Assembly: GCF_009858175.1 (NCBI RefSeq)
Contig: NZ_CP047393.1
Location: 2,356,001 to 2,420,000, forward strand
Reading direction: 5' to 3'
DNA from: Pontibacillus sp. HMF3514
GTDB lineage: Bacteria > Bacillota > Bacilli > Bacillales > BH030062
Length of the DNA stretch: 64,000 bases
Below the pieces are notes generated by a model. It was not told where the DNA came from. It saw only the letters and a program-made list of their open reading frames with translations, and ran no database searches. Position numbers and translations under genes: made by a program. Positions 24,503 to 31,555 of this stretch are shown piece after piece. Numbering within the stretch: the stretch's first letter is position 1; each line of letters opens with the position of its first letter.

Positions 24503-25318
24503 TTATCCAACGAACCCACCCAAAGTATCAGCTAATTCACTTCCCAAATTAAAAAGAGTTGTACCAGTGGTTGCTATCTCATTGATTCCTCTAACTTTTC
24601 CCATAGCAGTTTTCAAAATTGCTTTTTTAGGCTTTTCACTTTCTGCTTCTTGAACTGCTGCTTCCAAAAATTCAACTGCTTCCTCTTTTTCTTCAATTGG
24701 AATAGTTTCATCCTTTTGAAGTTCCTTAACAAATTTTTCAGCTACTTCCTTTAAACCCTCAATGTTTCCCTCATTATAGTTTTGATGAGCGGTTACTTGA
24801 CCTTGACCTTCAGCATGGTTGAATTGACCTTTGAAGTCACGATTGAAGGTGAAATGTGTTCCTGATTTCTTATCAAGTCCCATGTCTATTTTCATCTCCC
24901 CTAAATAATTCACTATGTGGTCAACCAGAGGTTGAACAACTTGATTATTGAAGCCTTCCATATGGTCCTGAAGTTTATTTGAACTACCATAACCATATGC
25001 AATGCTGAGAATATCGAGTTGATTGTCTGAAATGTACTTCAACATTTGATAAATGAAAGCAATTTCTTCTGACTCTCGAATTGGCAATTGGTATCGGTCA
25101 TGGTAACCTTTTTCTTGAATTTCTTTCTCGATGTCAAATTCCTCCACGTTATTCTCTTGAATAAAATCATTTATTGTCGGTGATTCTTCAATAAAGAGAA
25201 GGAACCTTTTCAGGTTTTCATTGTAATCTTGAAAGTTACAATTCAAGAACCTACTCGCCACTCTCCTAAAACTCAATGAAAGTTTCTGAAACTCTTTTTC
25301 TGTCAATGCCTCATTCAC
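24503..25318 (-). CDS. Hypothetical protein, 271 aa, third gene of a defence-like operon
   Basis: The N-terminal helical domain (FRRVASRFLNCNFQDYNENL) is followed by a Gly/Asn/Gln-rich linker (GQFNHAEGQGQVTAHQNYNE). Then come a charged helix and a C-terminal hydrophobic Gly-rich segment (TTLFNLGSELADTLGGFVG) that could touch a membrane. The linker resembles those in effectors of defence systems. The start lies one base after the zinc-ribbon gene stop region (1-bp gap), so translation is coupled. Family not recognised. Confidence 0.55.
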   Translation of the reverse strand: MNEALTEKEFQKLSLSFRRVASRFLNCNFQDYNENLKRFLLFIEESPTINDFIQENNVEEFDIEKEIQEKGYHDRYQLPIRESEEIAFIYQMLKYISDNQLDILSIAYGYGSSNKLQDHMEGFNNQVVQPLVDHIVNYLGEMKIDMGLDKKSGTHFTFNRDFKGQFNHAEGQGQVTAHQNYNEGNIEGLKEVAEKFVKELQKDETIPIEEKEEAVEFLEAAVQEAESEKPKKAILKTAMGKVRGINEIATTGTTLFNLGSELADTLGGFVG

Positions 25319-25319
25319 T

Positions 25320-25754
25320 TTAGTTCACCCCGCAAAATGGACAATAGATTGTTTCTCTTGTTTGGTCTGCATGTACCTTGATGGTCTTTTCGCAACAATG
25401 AAGTTCAATCTGATCTAACTGTTCATCTTCTTTCAGTTCTTTGGGCTGCTCCTCTTTCATTTCTTTGAAGTCAAAGCTGATTCCAGAGCCTTTCATGTTT
25501 CTATTGGTGTTTTTAAATGTCTTGTTCAATTGTTGTTTCAGATGATTTATTGCAAGTGTTTGAGCATGTTCAATTACGTCTTGAGATACAAAACTATTGC
25601 TTTCGTCAACCAAACCACAAGATGGACAGAAAAGTTCTAAAGTGTCTTCAGAGTCTATGTCTCCCCCTAAAGACTTGAACCTCTCTCCACAATAGGGACA
25701 CTCTAACGAGTAATATCCTTCGCTATCAGTAGGAATTGAGATTTTCTCATTCAC
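25320..25754 (-). CDS. Zinc-ribbon protein, 144 aa
   Basis: Two zinc-ribbon halves at the N-terminus (LECPYCGERFKS and LFCPSCGLVDES) and one Cys pair at each side of a C-terminal ribbon (LHCCEKTIKV, IYCPFCGVN). The middle is helical (VIEHAQTLAINHLKQQLNKT). Likely a nucleic-acid or protein binding adaptor; second gene of the three-gene unit. RBS GGAGGTGTTATGAGTGA upstream. Confidence 0.65.
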   Translation of the reverse strand: MNEKISIPTDSEGYYSLECPYCGERFKSLGGDIDSEDTLELFCPSCGLVDESNSFVSQDVIEHAQTLAINHLKQQLNKTFKNTNRNMKGSGISFDFKEMKEEQPKELKEDEQLDQIELHCCEKTIKVHADQTRETIYCPFCGVN

Positions 25755-25820
25755 TCATAACACCTCCAAGTCAATGATACCATTATATCACCCAAATGTT
25801 ATTTTTTGGATTTTTAACAC

Positions 25821-26615
25821 TTACTCTTTTTGAAAACTCTCTATCAAATAAATGCACATGGTTCCGCTCAAATTAATAGCAAACTTAGCATGTCTCTCAC
25901 TAGGTTTTGCATTCTTAATACCTTTACCGTGTGAATCGCTAAACTCATTTCGTAAGGAACCAAGTCCCGTGACAACCCCATTTATTGAGCCAAGGATTTT
26001 CTTAAATATGCCTTCACTGTGTTGATCGGGAGCCATGTTCAATATATGAGAGACCTGTTTATACAATTGACTTAAACTATCTCCCTTTTTGTACTCCTCA
26101 CCTTTCTCATCAAGTATCCATTTCAAAGTGCTCTCAATCATGGATAATGTAGATGTAATTGCGTCTTCAGGATCTGACTTTGATTGATTTAGAGCACGTT
26201 GCCAATCCGTCTCCACATGCTCGATGCTATATTGATTTGTGTACTCTTCTATTTCACTTGGAATGAATGTAGAATTGATATATTTAATTTTGTCACCAGA
26301 AAATAAATATCCATCACGTTCAAGTAATTTAAAAAACTGATCCAACCTTTTATCTCCCCAAACATTATGGTGAATACCTACTTCAATAAAGAACATCTCA
26401 AAAACGTTAAAAAGTTTTCGTAAGTCATTGGGGTTCATTAAGTTTAAAGATGCAACGTATGTATCCGCAAGTGACCTTCTACTCCCACTCATTTTGCTAG
26501 TGTATTCATTTTGTTGATATATCCCTTCACTTTCAAATAATGTTTCAATTTTGTTTAGAGTGCTATATTCAGTCAACAAATCGTAGAAAACATGTAACGT
26601 CCGTTCACTAACCAT
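25821..26615 (-). CDS. Abortive infection protein with Abi_C domain
   Basis: 264 residues. The C-terminal Abi_C (AbiJ-type) domain is visible: ITSTLSMIESTLKWILDEKG, SLSQLYKQVSHILNM and LGSLRNEFSDSHGKG with RHAKFAINLSGTMCIYLIE at the end. The R-N...D-x-H-G-K-G motif is the family hallmark. The N-terminal 130 residues are helical. Abi_C proteins take part in abortive phage defence. First gene of the unit; RBS GGAGGTATTAC before ATG. Confidence 0.75.
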   Translation of the reverse strand: MVSERTLHVFYDLLTEYSTLNKIETLFESEGIYQQNEYTSKMSGSRRSLADTYVASLNLMNPNDLRKLFNVFEMFFIEVGIHHNVWGDKRLDQFFKLLERDGYLFSGDKIKYINSTFIPSEIEEYTNQYSIEHVETDWQRALNQSKSDPEDAITSTLSMIESTLKWILDEKGEEYKKGDSLSQLYKQVSHILNMAPDQHSEGIFKKILGSINGVVTGLGSLRNEFSDSHGKGIKNAKPSERHAKFAINLSGTMCIYLIESFQKE

Positions 26616-26852
26616 GTAATACCTCCATGTATGATACTGCTCCTACTATCTTATCAAAATATGGAATTAATTATAATCTTGATTAACCTCTTATTTTCAA
26701 TAAAATAAGACACTAATCCTTCTTTAGATGTGTTTGGTATGTATGAAATGGCAGTATGGTTTTTTGCATATTAAAACAGACTTCAAAATAAGAGTTTTGT
26801 ATAAAACTTTGCACATTTTGCGGTCTATTAATTTACTTATTATTCCACCCCC

Positions 26853-26887
26853 GACACCCAATAGCTGAATATTTGAGTTCGAGATTA
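26853..26887 (-). repeat. Core A, unit 18 (degenerate)
   Basis: GACACCCAATAGCTGAATAT followed by TTGAGTTCGAGATT stands directly behind the PIN gene. It shows that the array pattern reaches at least 26.9 kb. Confidence 0.6.
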
Positions 26888-26900
26888 TTCAATAATTTGT

Positions 26901-27686
26901 TTAAAATGCAGGCTCATGTGTAGCCATATGTTCATAGTATTCTTCATTTACTTGATCAGATGTTATTATCTCCTGGGAGAAATTCTCTTTCAAAGTTTTA
27001 AGTAAGAATATAGAATAATTTAGTTCCATATCATACTCACCTATAAACTCCATTTGTAATTGAGGATGGAGTTTAGTTTTATCATCGGGAGCACTAAAAT
27101 CTGTATAATTGTTAGTAATAAAGTAAACCTGATCTTCGTCACTCCAAACATCAACTAATCGTTTCATTTGTTTAATTGACTCATATACTACCGCATCACC
27201 ATACTCTTCTTTTATATGACATGGCGCAGCCTTAAAAATTTTCCTTTTCATTGCTTGAGAAATAATTGGATCATCAGCAACAATATGAAGGTTGTCTGTT
27301 CTATTCATTAAAGATTTAATTTTTTTACCTTGGGTTTTCTCAATTATATCTTTTTTATCTTTAAGAACTTCCTTTTTCCTCTTTAGTTCTTTCACAAATT
27401 CTTCGAAGTATCTTCCATCATATTTGCTGTTTTCAACATTCAACCAATTTATCCCTTTCATTTTTTCAATGACTTCATCTAGGTCTCTTATTAAATCACG
27501 CATATAATTCTTTGTATTCCTATTAACCTCACTCAATACTATCTCAGGAACTACCAGTTTAACTTCGACATTATCCGCTAACATGTCAAACAATACTTTA
27601 TGCGTATTAGCATTCACACTCGTATCTCTATTTATTATCATATTAATATAAATGTTTGAATCTAAAACCAGATATTTCACGAACAC
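26901..27686 (-). CDS. PIN-domain ribonuclease-like protein (DUF4935 type)
   Basis: 261 residues. The N-terminal PIN fold carries acidic residues in LVLDSNIYIN, VPEIVLSEVNR and IVADDPIISQAM, and a late acidic segment FITNNYTDFS. A long helical insert with KKKEVLKDKKDIIEK is typical of DUF4935-like PIN proteins. No partner antitoxin is adjacent, so a toxin-antitoxin role is unlikely; tRNA or mRNA cleavage on infection is possible. RBS GGAGGGGTGTTC before GTG/ATG start. Confidence 0.7.
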   Translation of the reverse strand: MFVKYLVLDSNIYINMIINRDTSVNANTHKVLFDMLADNVEVKLVVPEIVLSEVNRNTKNYMRDLIRDLDEVIEKMKGINWLNVENSKYDGRYFEEFVKELKRKKEVLKDKKDIIEKTQGKKIKSLMNRTDNLHIVADDPIISQAMKRKIFKAAPCHIKEEYGDAVVYESIKQMKRLVDVWSDEDQVYFITNNYTDFSAPDDKTKLHPQLQMEFIGEYDMELNYSIFLLKTLKENFSQEIITSDQVNEEYYEHMATHEPAF

Positions 27687-27796
27687 CCCTCCAAAATAAA
27701 TTTTAAAGCATTAACAAATATAGAAGTCCACCCCAAAACTGAGGATACCTAAATTTTTAATTTCGCTGAAATTTGTAAAAGTCCTTCTAACAAAAA

Positions 27797-27830
27797 TCAC
27801 GCCGCCAAAAATTTGGCAGCGTAATACAAT
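27797..27830 (-). terminator. Terminator of the controller-like regulator gene
   Basis: Minus sense: ACGCTGCCAAATTTTTGGCG followed by GCGTGATTTTTG, a strong hairpin right behind the regulator stop. Confidence 0.75.
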
Positions 27831-27832
27831 GA

Positions 27833-28072
27833 TTATATTTCTTCATTCTTTAATAATATACCTTCTACTTCAGTAATAAAATTACTTGGCTTGACTTTTA
27901 GTTGATCGCAAATAGTAAAAATTGTATGCACCGTAGCCCTTCTCTTCCCTCTCTCTAACAATGATATGTATGTTCGATCTAAGTCACATCTTAAAGCTAA
28001 TTCTTCTTGAGATAAACCAGCACTTTTTCTATATCGCTTTAGTACATCTCCAATTACTTCCTCTAATTTCAA
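27833..28072 (-). CDS. Controller-protein-like XRE regulator, 79 aa
   Basis: A small Cro/C1 helix-turn-helix protein with GLSQEELALRCDLDRTYISL as the HTH and LERGKRRATVHTIFTICDQL after it, closely like the C proteins (for example C.PvuII) that time restriction-modification gene expression. It is divergent from the RAMP-like/HNH genes, and dyads in the shared intergenic region match the C-box form GACT-n3-AGTC. It probably activates and later limits those genes and itself. Start ATG 28072. Confidence 0.75.
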   Translation of the reverse strand: MKLEEVIGDVLKRYRKSAGLSQEELALRCDLDRTYISLLERGKRRATVHTIFTICDQLKVKPSNFITEVEGILLKNEEI

Positions 28073-28126
28073 GTAATAGTCACCTTCTATAATAGTTACT
28101 TAATACTTTGATTGTTCAAAAAATGT

Positions 28127-28188
28127 GACTTATAGTCCACAGACTATAGTATTCAAATCAAAAAATTGGCTATAATGATGACTATAGT
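28127..28188 (+). promoter_or_regulatory. C-box-like operator dyads and promoter of the RAMP-like/HNH operon
   Basis: GACT-TAT-AGTC (28127-28137) is followed after four bases by GACTATAGT (28142-28150), and ACTATAGT recurs at 28181-28188. A -10 TATAAT (28171-28176) has no good -35; the paired dyads lie where an activator would replace it. The third dyad is at the expected transcription start. Confidence 0.65.
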
Positions 28189-28213
28189 AAACAAATAATA
28201 GGAGGTATTATAC

Positions 28214-28810
28214 ATGGCTATTGTATTGGCTGAGGTAGAATTTGAAGGGATAAAACCACTTCTATATAATAGTTTTACTGTAGAGGCATTGTCTTTAAAA
28301 AGGCCTGAAATGAAAGGGTCTGCAGGTAATAATCCAGAAGAGTGGAAGAGTTCTGTAAAAGTTACAGAGTCAGGTCAGTTTTATTTACCTTTTTCGTATG
28401 CATTTGCTTGTGCGCTTAATGGCGCAAAAATGCTTCGCAAGGGAAAAGGGACATACCAAAAAGATGTAGCAGCTACTCTAGAAATACTTGATGAAAAGAT
28501 TTTGTTAAACAGAAACCTACCGAAAGACATTTTATCAAAATCAGAATTAGATGATGTTTTTTTAGATGTTCGAGGAGTAACAAATAAAAATAGTAGGGGA
28601 AGCAAAAATATAAGGTACAGAGTTTGTTTAAACCCTGGTTGGTCTGGTAAATTCAGAATTCAATTTGATAATACAATTGTAGGCAAAGAGCATATGGAGC
28701 AAATCTTTATTGATGCAGGGAAGTTTTCAGGCTTTGGTGATGGTAGAAGTATTGGCTTTGGGAAATTTTCTATAAAGAAATTTTCCTATATTGGTGAGAA
28801 GATTGCCTAA
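28214..28810 (+). CDS. RAMP-like (Cas7/Cas5-like fold candidate) protein, 198 aa
   Basis: The N-terminal strand FEGIKPLLYNSF is followed by FYLPFSYAFACALNGAKML, a central NIRYRVCLNPGWSGKFRI, and a C-terminal Gly-rich loop AGKFSGFGDGRSIGFGKFSI. This layout matches a phage/island family I recall with GxxPLLM starts and IGLGDFRP..GPFGKF ends, which looks like a RAMP ferredoxin-type RNA-binding fold. Start ATG 28214 with AGGAGGTATTATAC. The overlapping HNH gene indicates a functional pair. RNA binding is inference. Confidence 0.55.
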   Translation: MAIVLAEVEFEGIKPLLYNSFTVEALSLKRPEMKGSAGNNPEEWKSSVKVTESGQFYLPFSYAFACALNGAKMLRKGKGTYQKDVAATLEILDEKILLNRNLPKDILSKSELDDVFLDVRGVTNKNSRGSKNIRYRVCLNPGWSGKFRIQFDNTIVGKEHMEQIFIDAGKFSGFGDGRSIGFGKFSIKKFSYIGEKIA

Positions 28811-29093
28811 AAACAGATTAGATTCAGAGTTATGGAGAGATGTAAGAAAAAAGATATGGAATAGGGACGGCGGAAAATGCACTAAGTGTTTGGAGAGTGT
28901 AGACCTCAATTCCTGTCATATAGACCATAAGAAATCTGGCTTGATGGGTACGAACAAAATGAAGAACTTACGTACATTGTGTCGAAGGTGTCATGTACTT
29001 CGTGCTGACATAAGACATCAGGGTATGATTGATAGAGCATTACAAGATGGAATTATTAATCCTGGATGGAGGGATAATGTTTGGGATGATTAA
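28803..29093 (+). CDS. HNH endonuclease, about 96 aa, coupled to the RAMP-like gene
   Basis: Compact HNH nuclease: WNRDGGKCTKCLESVDLNSC, HIDHKKSG, then NLRTLCRRCHVLRADIRH give the H-x-D-H, Asn and second His plus two zinc Cys pairs. The start is TTG 28803 with GGTGAG just upstream, overlapping the RAMP-like stop by 8 bases; TTG 28791 and GTG 28794 are also open. It is followed in the same transcript by the pentamer array. The controller-type regulation suggests its activity must be delayed on entry to a host. Confidence 0.8.
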   Translation: MPKNRLDSELWRDVRKKIWNRDGGKCTKCLESVDLNSCHIDHKKSGLMGTNKMKNLRTLCRRCHVLRADIRHQGMIDRALQDGIINPGWRDNVWDD

Positions 29094-29110
29094 GTAACAA
29101 TAAATTTATG

Positions 29111-29180
29111 CGGTGTGGTCTGGTGCGGTGCGATACGGTATGGCGTGGTGTGGTGTGGTCTGGTTTGGTACGGTTTGGCC
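29111..29180 (+). repeat. Tandem degenerate pentamer array (YGGYN)14
   Basis: Fourteen consecutive 5-base units without gaps. Position 1 is C or T in all 14, position 2 is G in all, position 3 is G in 13 (A in unit 5), position 4 is T in 12 and C in 2, and position 5 is any base. It starts 17 bases after the HNH stop and lies inside the same transcript, upstream of a terminator. No coding sense is evident. Confidence 0.85.
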
Positions 29181-29191
29181 TCAATAATGAA

Positions 29192-29226
29192 TATCTCATT
29201 GGAGACCGATCCAGTCATTTGAGATA
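29192..29226 (+). ncRNA. Stem-loop behind the pentamer array
   Basis: TATCTCA (29192-29198) pairs with TGAGATA (29220-29226); an inner TTGGA...TCCAG pair is possible. It lies between the array and the terminator and could mark the 3' part of an RNA derived from the array. Confidence 0.4.
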
Positions 29227-29245
29227 GAAACAAAACAACTTCTTT

Positions 29246-29288
29246 GGCTGCCATTTTTTCCAACCGGAAAGTGGTAGCCTGTTTTTTT
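29246..29288 (+). terminator. Terminator of the RAMP-like/HNH/pentamer transcript
   Basis: GGCTGCCATTTTTTCC pairs with GGAAAGTGGTAGCC around AACC, followed by TGTTTTTTT. It ends the + strand transcript after the array. Confidence 0.8.
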
Positions 29289-29687
29289 GTTTTATAGTTT
29301 TCTACCTTCTTCAATGGCACTTTCTACTTCTTGCTCATTTTGTGGTTCATTTTTATATAAATTCACGACATTTCTCACCCTTTTTTATTGTTTACATACA
29401 CAATCAAGAACTATAATTGCCTCTCTCTTTCATAGATATTATATAACTATACTCTTTATGCCCCTACTTTGTTAATTAAGAAACTAAAAGTGATGGGTAC
29501 CTGTTCACCTTGAATTAAGGATAGGTATAGTACTATTGCTGTTATTTGATAAGCTATACACACAAGATTGCTTTCGCTTATGTACTGATACATTTGAAAA
29601 GGCTGTCGAAAAAATTATTTATATCCTCAAGGAATAAAAGGACATTTTTCTTTTGACGTAGAATACCCTTTGAAAGGAGGAGTAACT

Positions 29688-29981
29688 GTGTCGAAACTAA
29701 TTACTGTAGAAAGAGCACAAAAGGAAGTAGAACGACTCCAACATTATTTGAAATTGGTGGAGGAGTATGAAGTGGATACTCTAGATAAATGGATAATCAA
29801 ACAATATGCCATAACTAACAGCATAAAGAGGGTGATAGAAAAGGCTCATGAACAGTACTTTGTAGAAATCGAAAGAGAGTATGTAGTTAGTGTAATTAAA
29901 AGTAAACCCAAAGATGAATTACATAAGACAATAAAATCAGGATATATGTTGAAAACAAGACCAAATAGAAGAAAATATTGA
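29688..29981 (+). CDS. Hypothetical protein, 97 aa
   Basis: Starts at GTG 29688 behind AAAGGAGGAGTAACT. All-helical and charged (ITVERAQKEVERLQHYLKLV, NSIKRVIEKAHEQYFVEIER) with a basic tail KTRPNRRKY. Not recognised. The 29289-29687 stretch before it holds no gene that I can see. Confidence 0.55.
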   Translation: MSKLITVERAQKEVERLQHYLKLVEEYEVDTLDKWIIKQYAITNSIKRVIEKAHEQYFVEIEREYVVSVIKSKPKDELHKTIKSGYMLKTRPNRRKY

Positions 29982-30266
29982 TAAATGATAGGTACATTCA
30001 TCTAAAGCACTAAGACAATTAGGATATGGTTCCAATGATATTCGTCTTCATGGGAGATTCTGAGCAACATATTGAATCTCCTCAATTAAACAATCATTCC
30101 CACTGAGTTGATTTACATTCTAAAGTTCCTTTCAATCATTTCTTCAAATTGAACTCGAAATTCCACTGATTAGATCAATGGGTTATAACTAAATTCTATG
30201 TACTTTAAGGTGAGTTTAATATGGTTCGTCGTATCATTGAACGATTTTTGACCTATAACATTCCAT

Positions 30267-30324
30267 GAGAAAACCACCTCTAAATGCAGATCATTTCACA
30301 TGCAATTCTGGAGGTGGTTTTCTC
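30267..30324 (-). terminator. Large inverted repeat behind the R-M-like operon
   Basis: GAGAAAACCACCTC (30267-30280) and its exact complement GAGGTGGTTTTCTC (30311-30324) surround 30 bases. It probably ends the minus-strand operon whose last stop is at 30368. The stretch 29982-30266 shows no gene. Confidence 0.6.
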
Positions 30325-30367
30325 ATATTATTGGTTCATTTTATTCTTTTATTTATCCCATTAAAAA

Positions 30368-31555
30368 TTAAGCAAGGTGTACCAGACTGGCCGTTTTGGG
30401 ATCATATACCACGTTAGTAATAGAACCATCCATAATACGCTCTACTGCTTCATCAATTACATGTATCGGCACGAGAAACCATTCCTTAGGGTGTACAGGG
30501 TGGCCAAAGCGATCAAGGATGGTGAGGTCTATATGAGCTGGGGTAAAGATACGGTGTAATATGCCCTCAAGCTTTGTCCGTTTGATCCCGGCCAATTTGT
30601 AGGTAGCAATGACTTCGACATCAGCCATAAGATATGTGGCATCGTTTTTTGCATTGGCTATACGGGTTTCTAATTTTCCACCCGTAACTCCGATCTTGTG
30701 AATTAGTTCCCTGTGCTCAATAACGAAGGGATGATTGGAAAAACTTCGTAAGACATAGATTGTACCACTCTCAATATCTTCTTCATCCCAGGTTGCGCTG
30801 AAAAATGAACCTAAATCAGGATCTGTCAAACGGCGCCCAACCTCATCTTTGTACAGGGCGCGCTGCAAAGACCTAAGGAGGAGGTTATTCTCGGTCCCAT
30901 TGGAATAGATAACCCTTAGTCGAGCATCAGGTTGCCCATTTGGTGCTTTAAATTCTTCCCCCTTCTCAGCCACGTACACAAGTTGGCCACCTAAAATGAA
31001 GAAGTTACCAGTATTTACACTTGTATCCTTACCAAATGGCCTTGCTTGTCGCACCCCTGTACTGAGTTCATACTCAGCTTTATCAAACAATGGTTGGAAG
31101 CGACTGAACTCACTACACTTCTCCCTTTTAGCGATTTCCTCCGCCGCCTTTATTTCAGTTTGGGAACGTACATGGTTTAATTCTGAGATATCGATATCGG
31201 AATTGTTATCCCTATCTTCAAGTTCGGAAAGCAAATCATCGTCATCCATTGTTTCTTTTGAATCTGTTGTTGAAACTTCATTTTTGTTCAATAGACCTTG
31301 ATAATCGAGTGAAGAAAGAAGAGCTCTACATTCTTCCTGTGCTCGCAAGCTATCGAGTCGCACGGCGTACATTCTTTCAAATACTTCATCTACTTCTCCA
31401 TGTTGAGGAAGACGTTCGTATCTCTCGACAAATCCCTGAATCTCCTTAAAACCAGCAATGATGTGTTCTTCGCGCGACGAGTATGAGTTTGTCTTCACTT
31501 TCTCCTTCTCAACACCAAGTTCATCTAGTAAATCATCATCAGAAAGCCTAGTCAT
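30368..31555 (-). CDS. GIY-YIG nuclease family protein (third gene of R-M-like operon)
   Basis: 395 residues from ATG 31555, chosen for GGAGGGAATAGAA before it; it overlaps the helicase stop by 8 bases (ATGACTAG). The N-terminal half is acidic and helical (DDDLLDELGVEKEK, DDDLLSELEDR repeated motif). The C-terminal GIY-YIG-like nuclease (T5orf172/Mug113 type) shows GTIYVLRSF, HKIGVTGGKLETRIANAK, KLEGILHRIF and the HPKEWFLVP end. Probably the DNA-cutting subunit of the system. Confidence 0.75.
   Translation of the reverse strand: MTRLSDDDLLDELGVEKEKVKTNSYSSREEHIIAGFKEIQGFVERYERLPQHGEVDEVFERMYAVRLDSLRAQEECRALLSSLDYQGLLNKNEVSTTDSKETMDDDDLLSELEDRDNNSDIDISELNHVRSQTEIKAAEEIAKREKCSEFSRFQPLFDKAEYELSTGVRQARPFGKDTSVNTGNFFILGGQLVYVAEKGEEFKAPNGQPDARLRVIYSNGTENNLLLRSLQRALYKDEVGRRLTDPDLGSFFSATWDEEDIESGTIYVLRSFSNHPFVIEHRELIHKIGVTGGKLETRIANAKNDATYLMADVEVIATYKLAGIKRTKLEGILHRIFTPAHIDLTILDRFGHPVHPKEWFLVPIHVIDEAVERIMDGSITNVVYDPKTASLVHLA

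Noticed and set aside
26901-27686. PIN toxin of a toxin-antitoxin pair
   Set aside because: The protein is longer than VapC toxins and has no adjacent small antitoxin gene; the nearby 79-aa regulator has its own terminator and controller-type operator.
1-27700. Classical integron
   Set aside because: No IntI gene and no canonical attC core pairs (RYYYAAC/GTTRRRY) are seen at consistent gene ends; units carry their own promoters. The likeness is kept only as analogy.
29111-29180. CRISPR array
   Set aside because: Units are 5 bases long with no separate repeats and spacers, and no cas1/cas2 is nearby.
29090-29320. Minus-strand frame of 76 codons over the pentamer array
   Set aside because: Its lower half is just the translated repeat (proline/threonine pattern) and it has no ribosome site; the region is better explained as 3' RNA of the + strand transcript.
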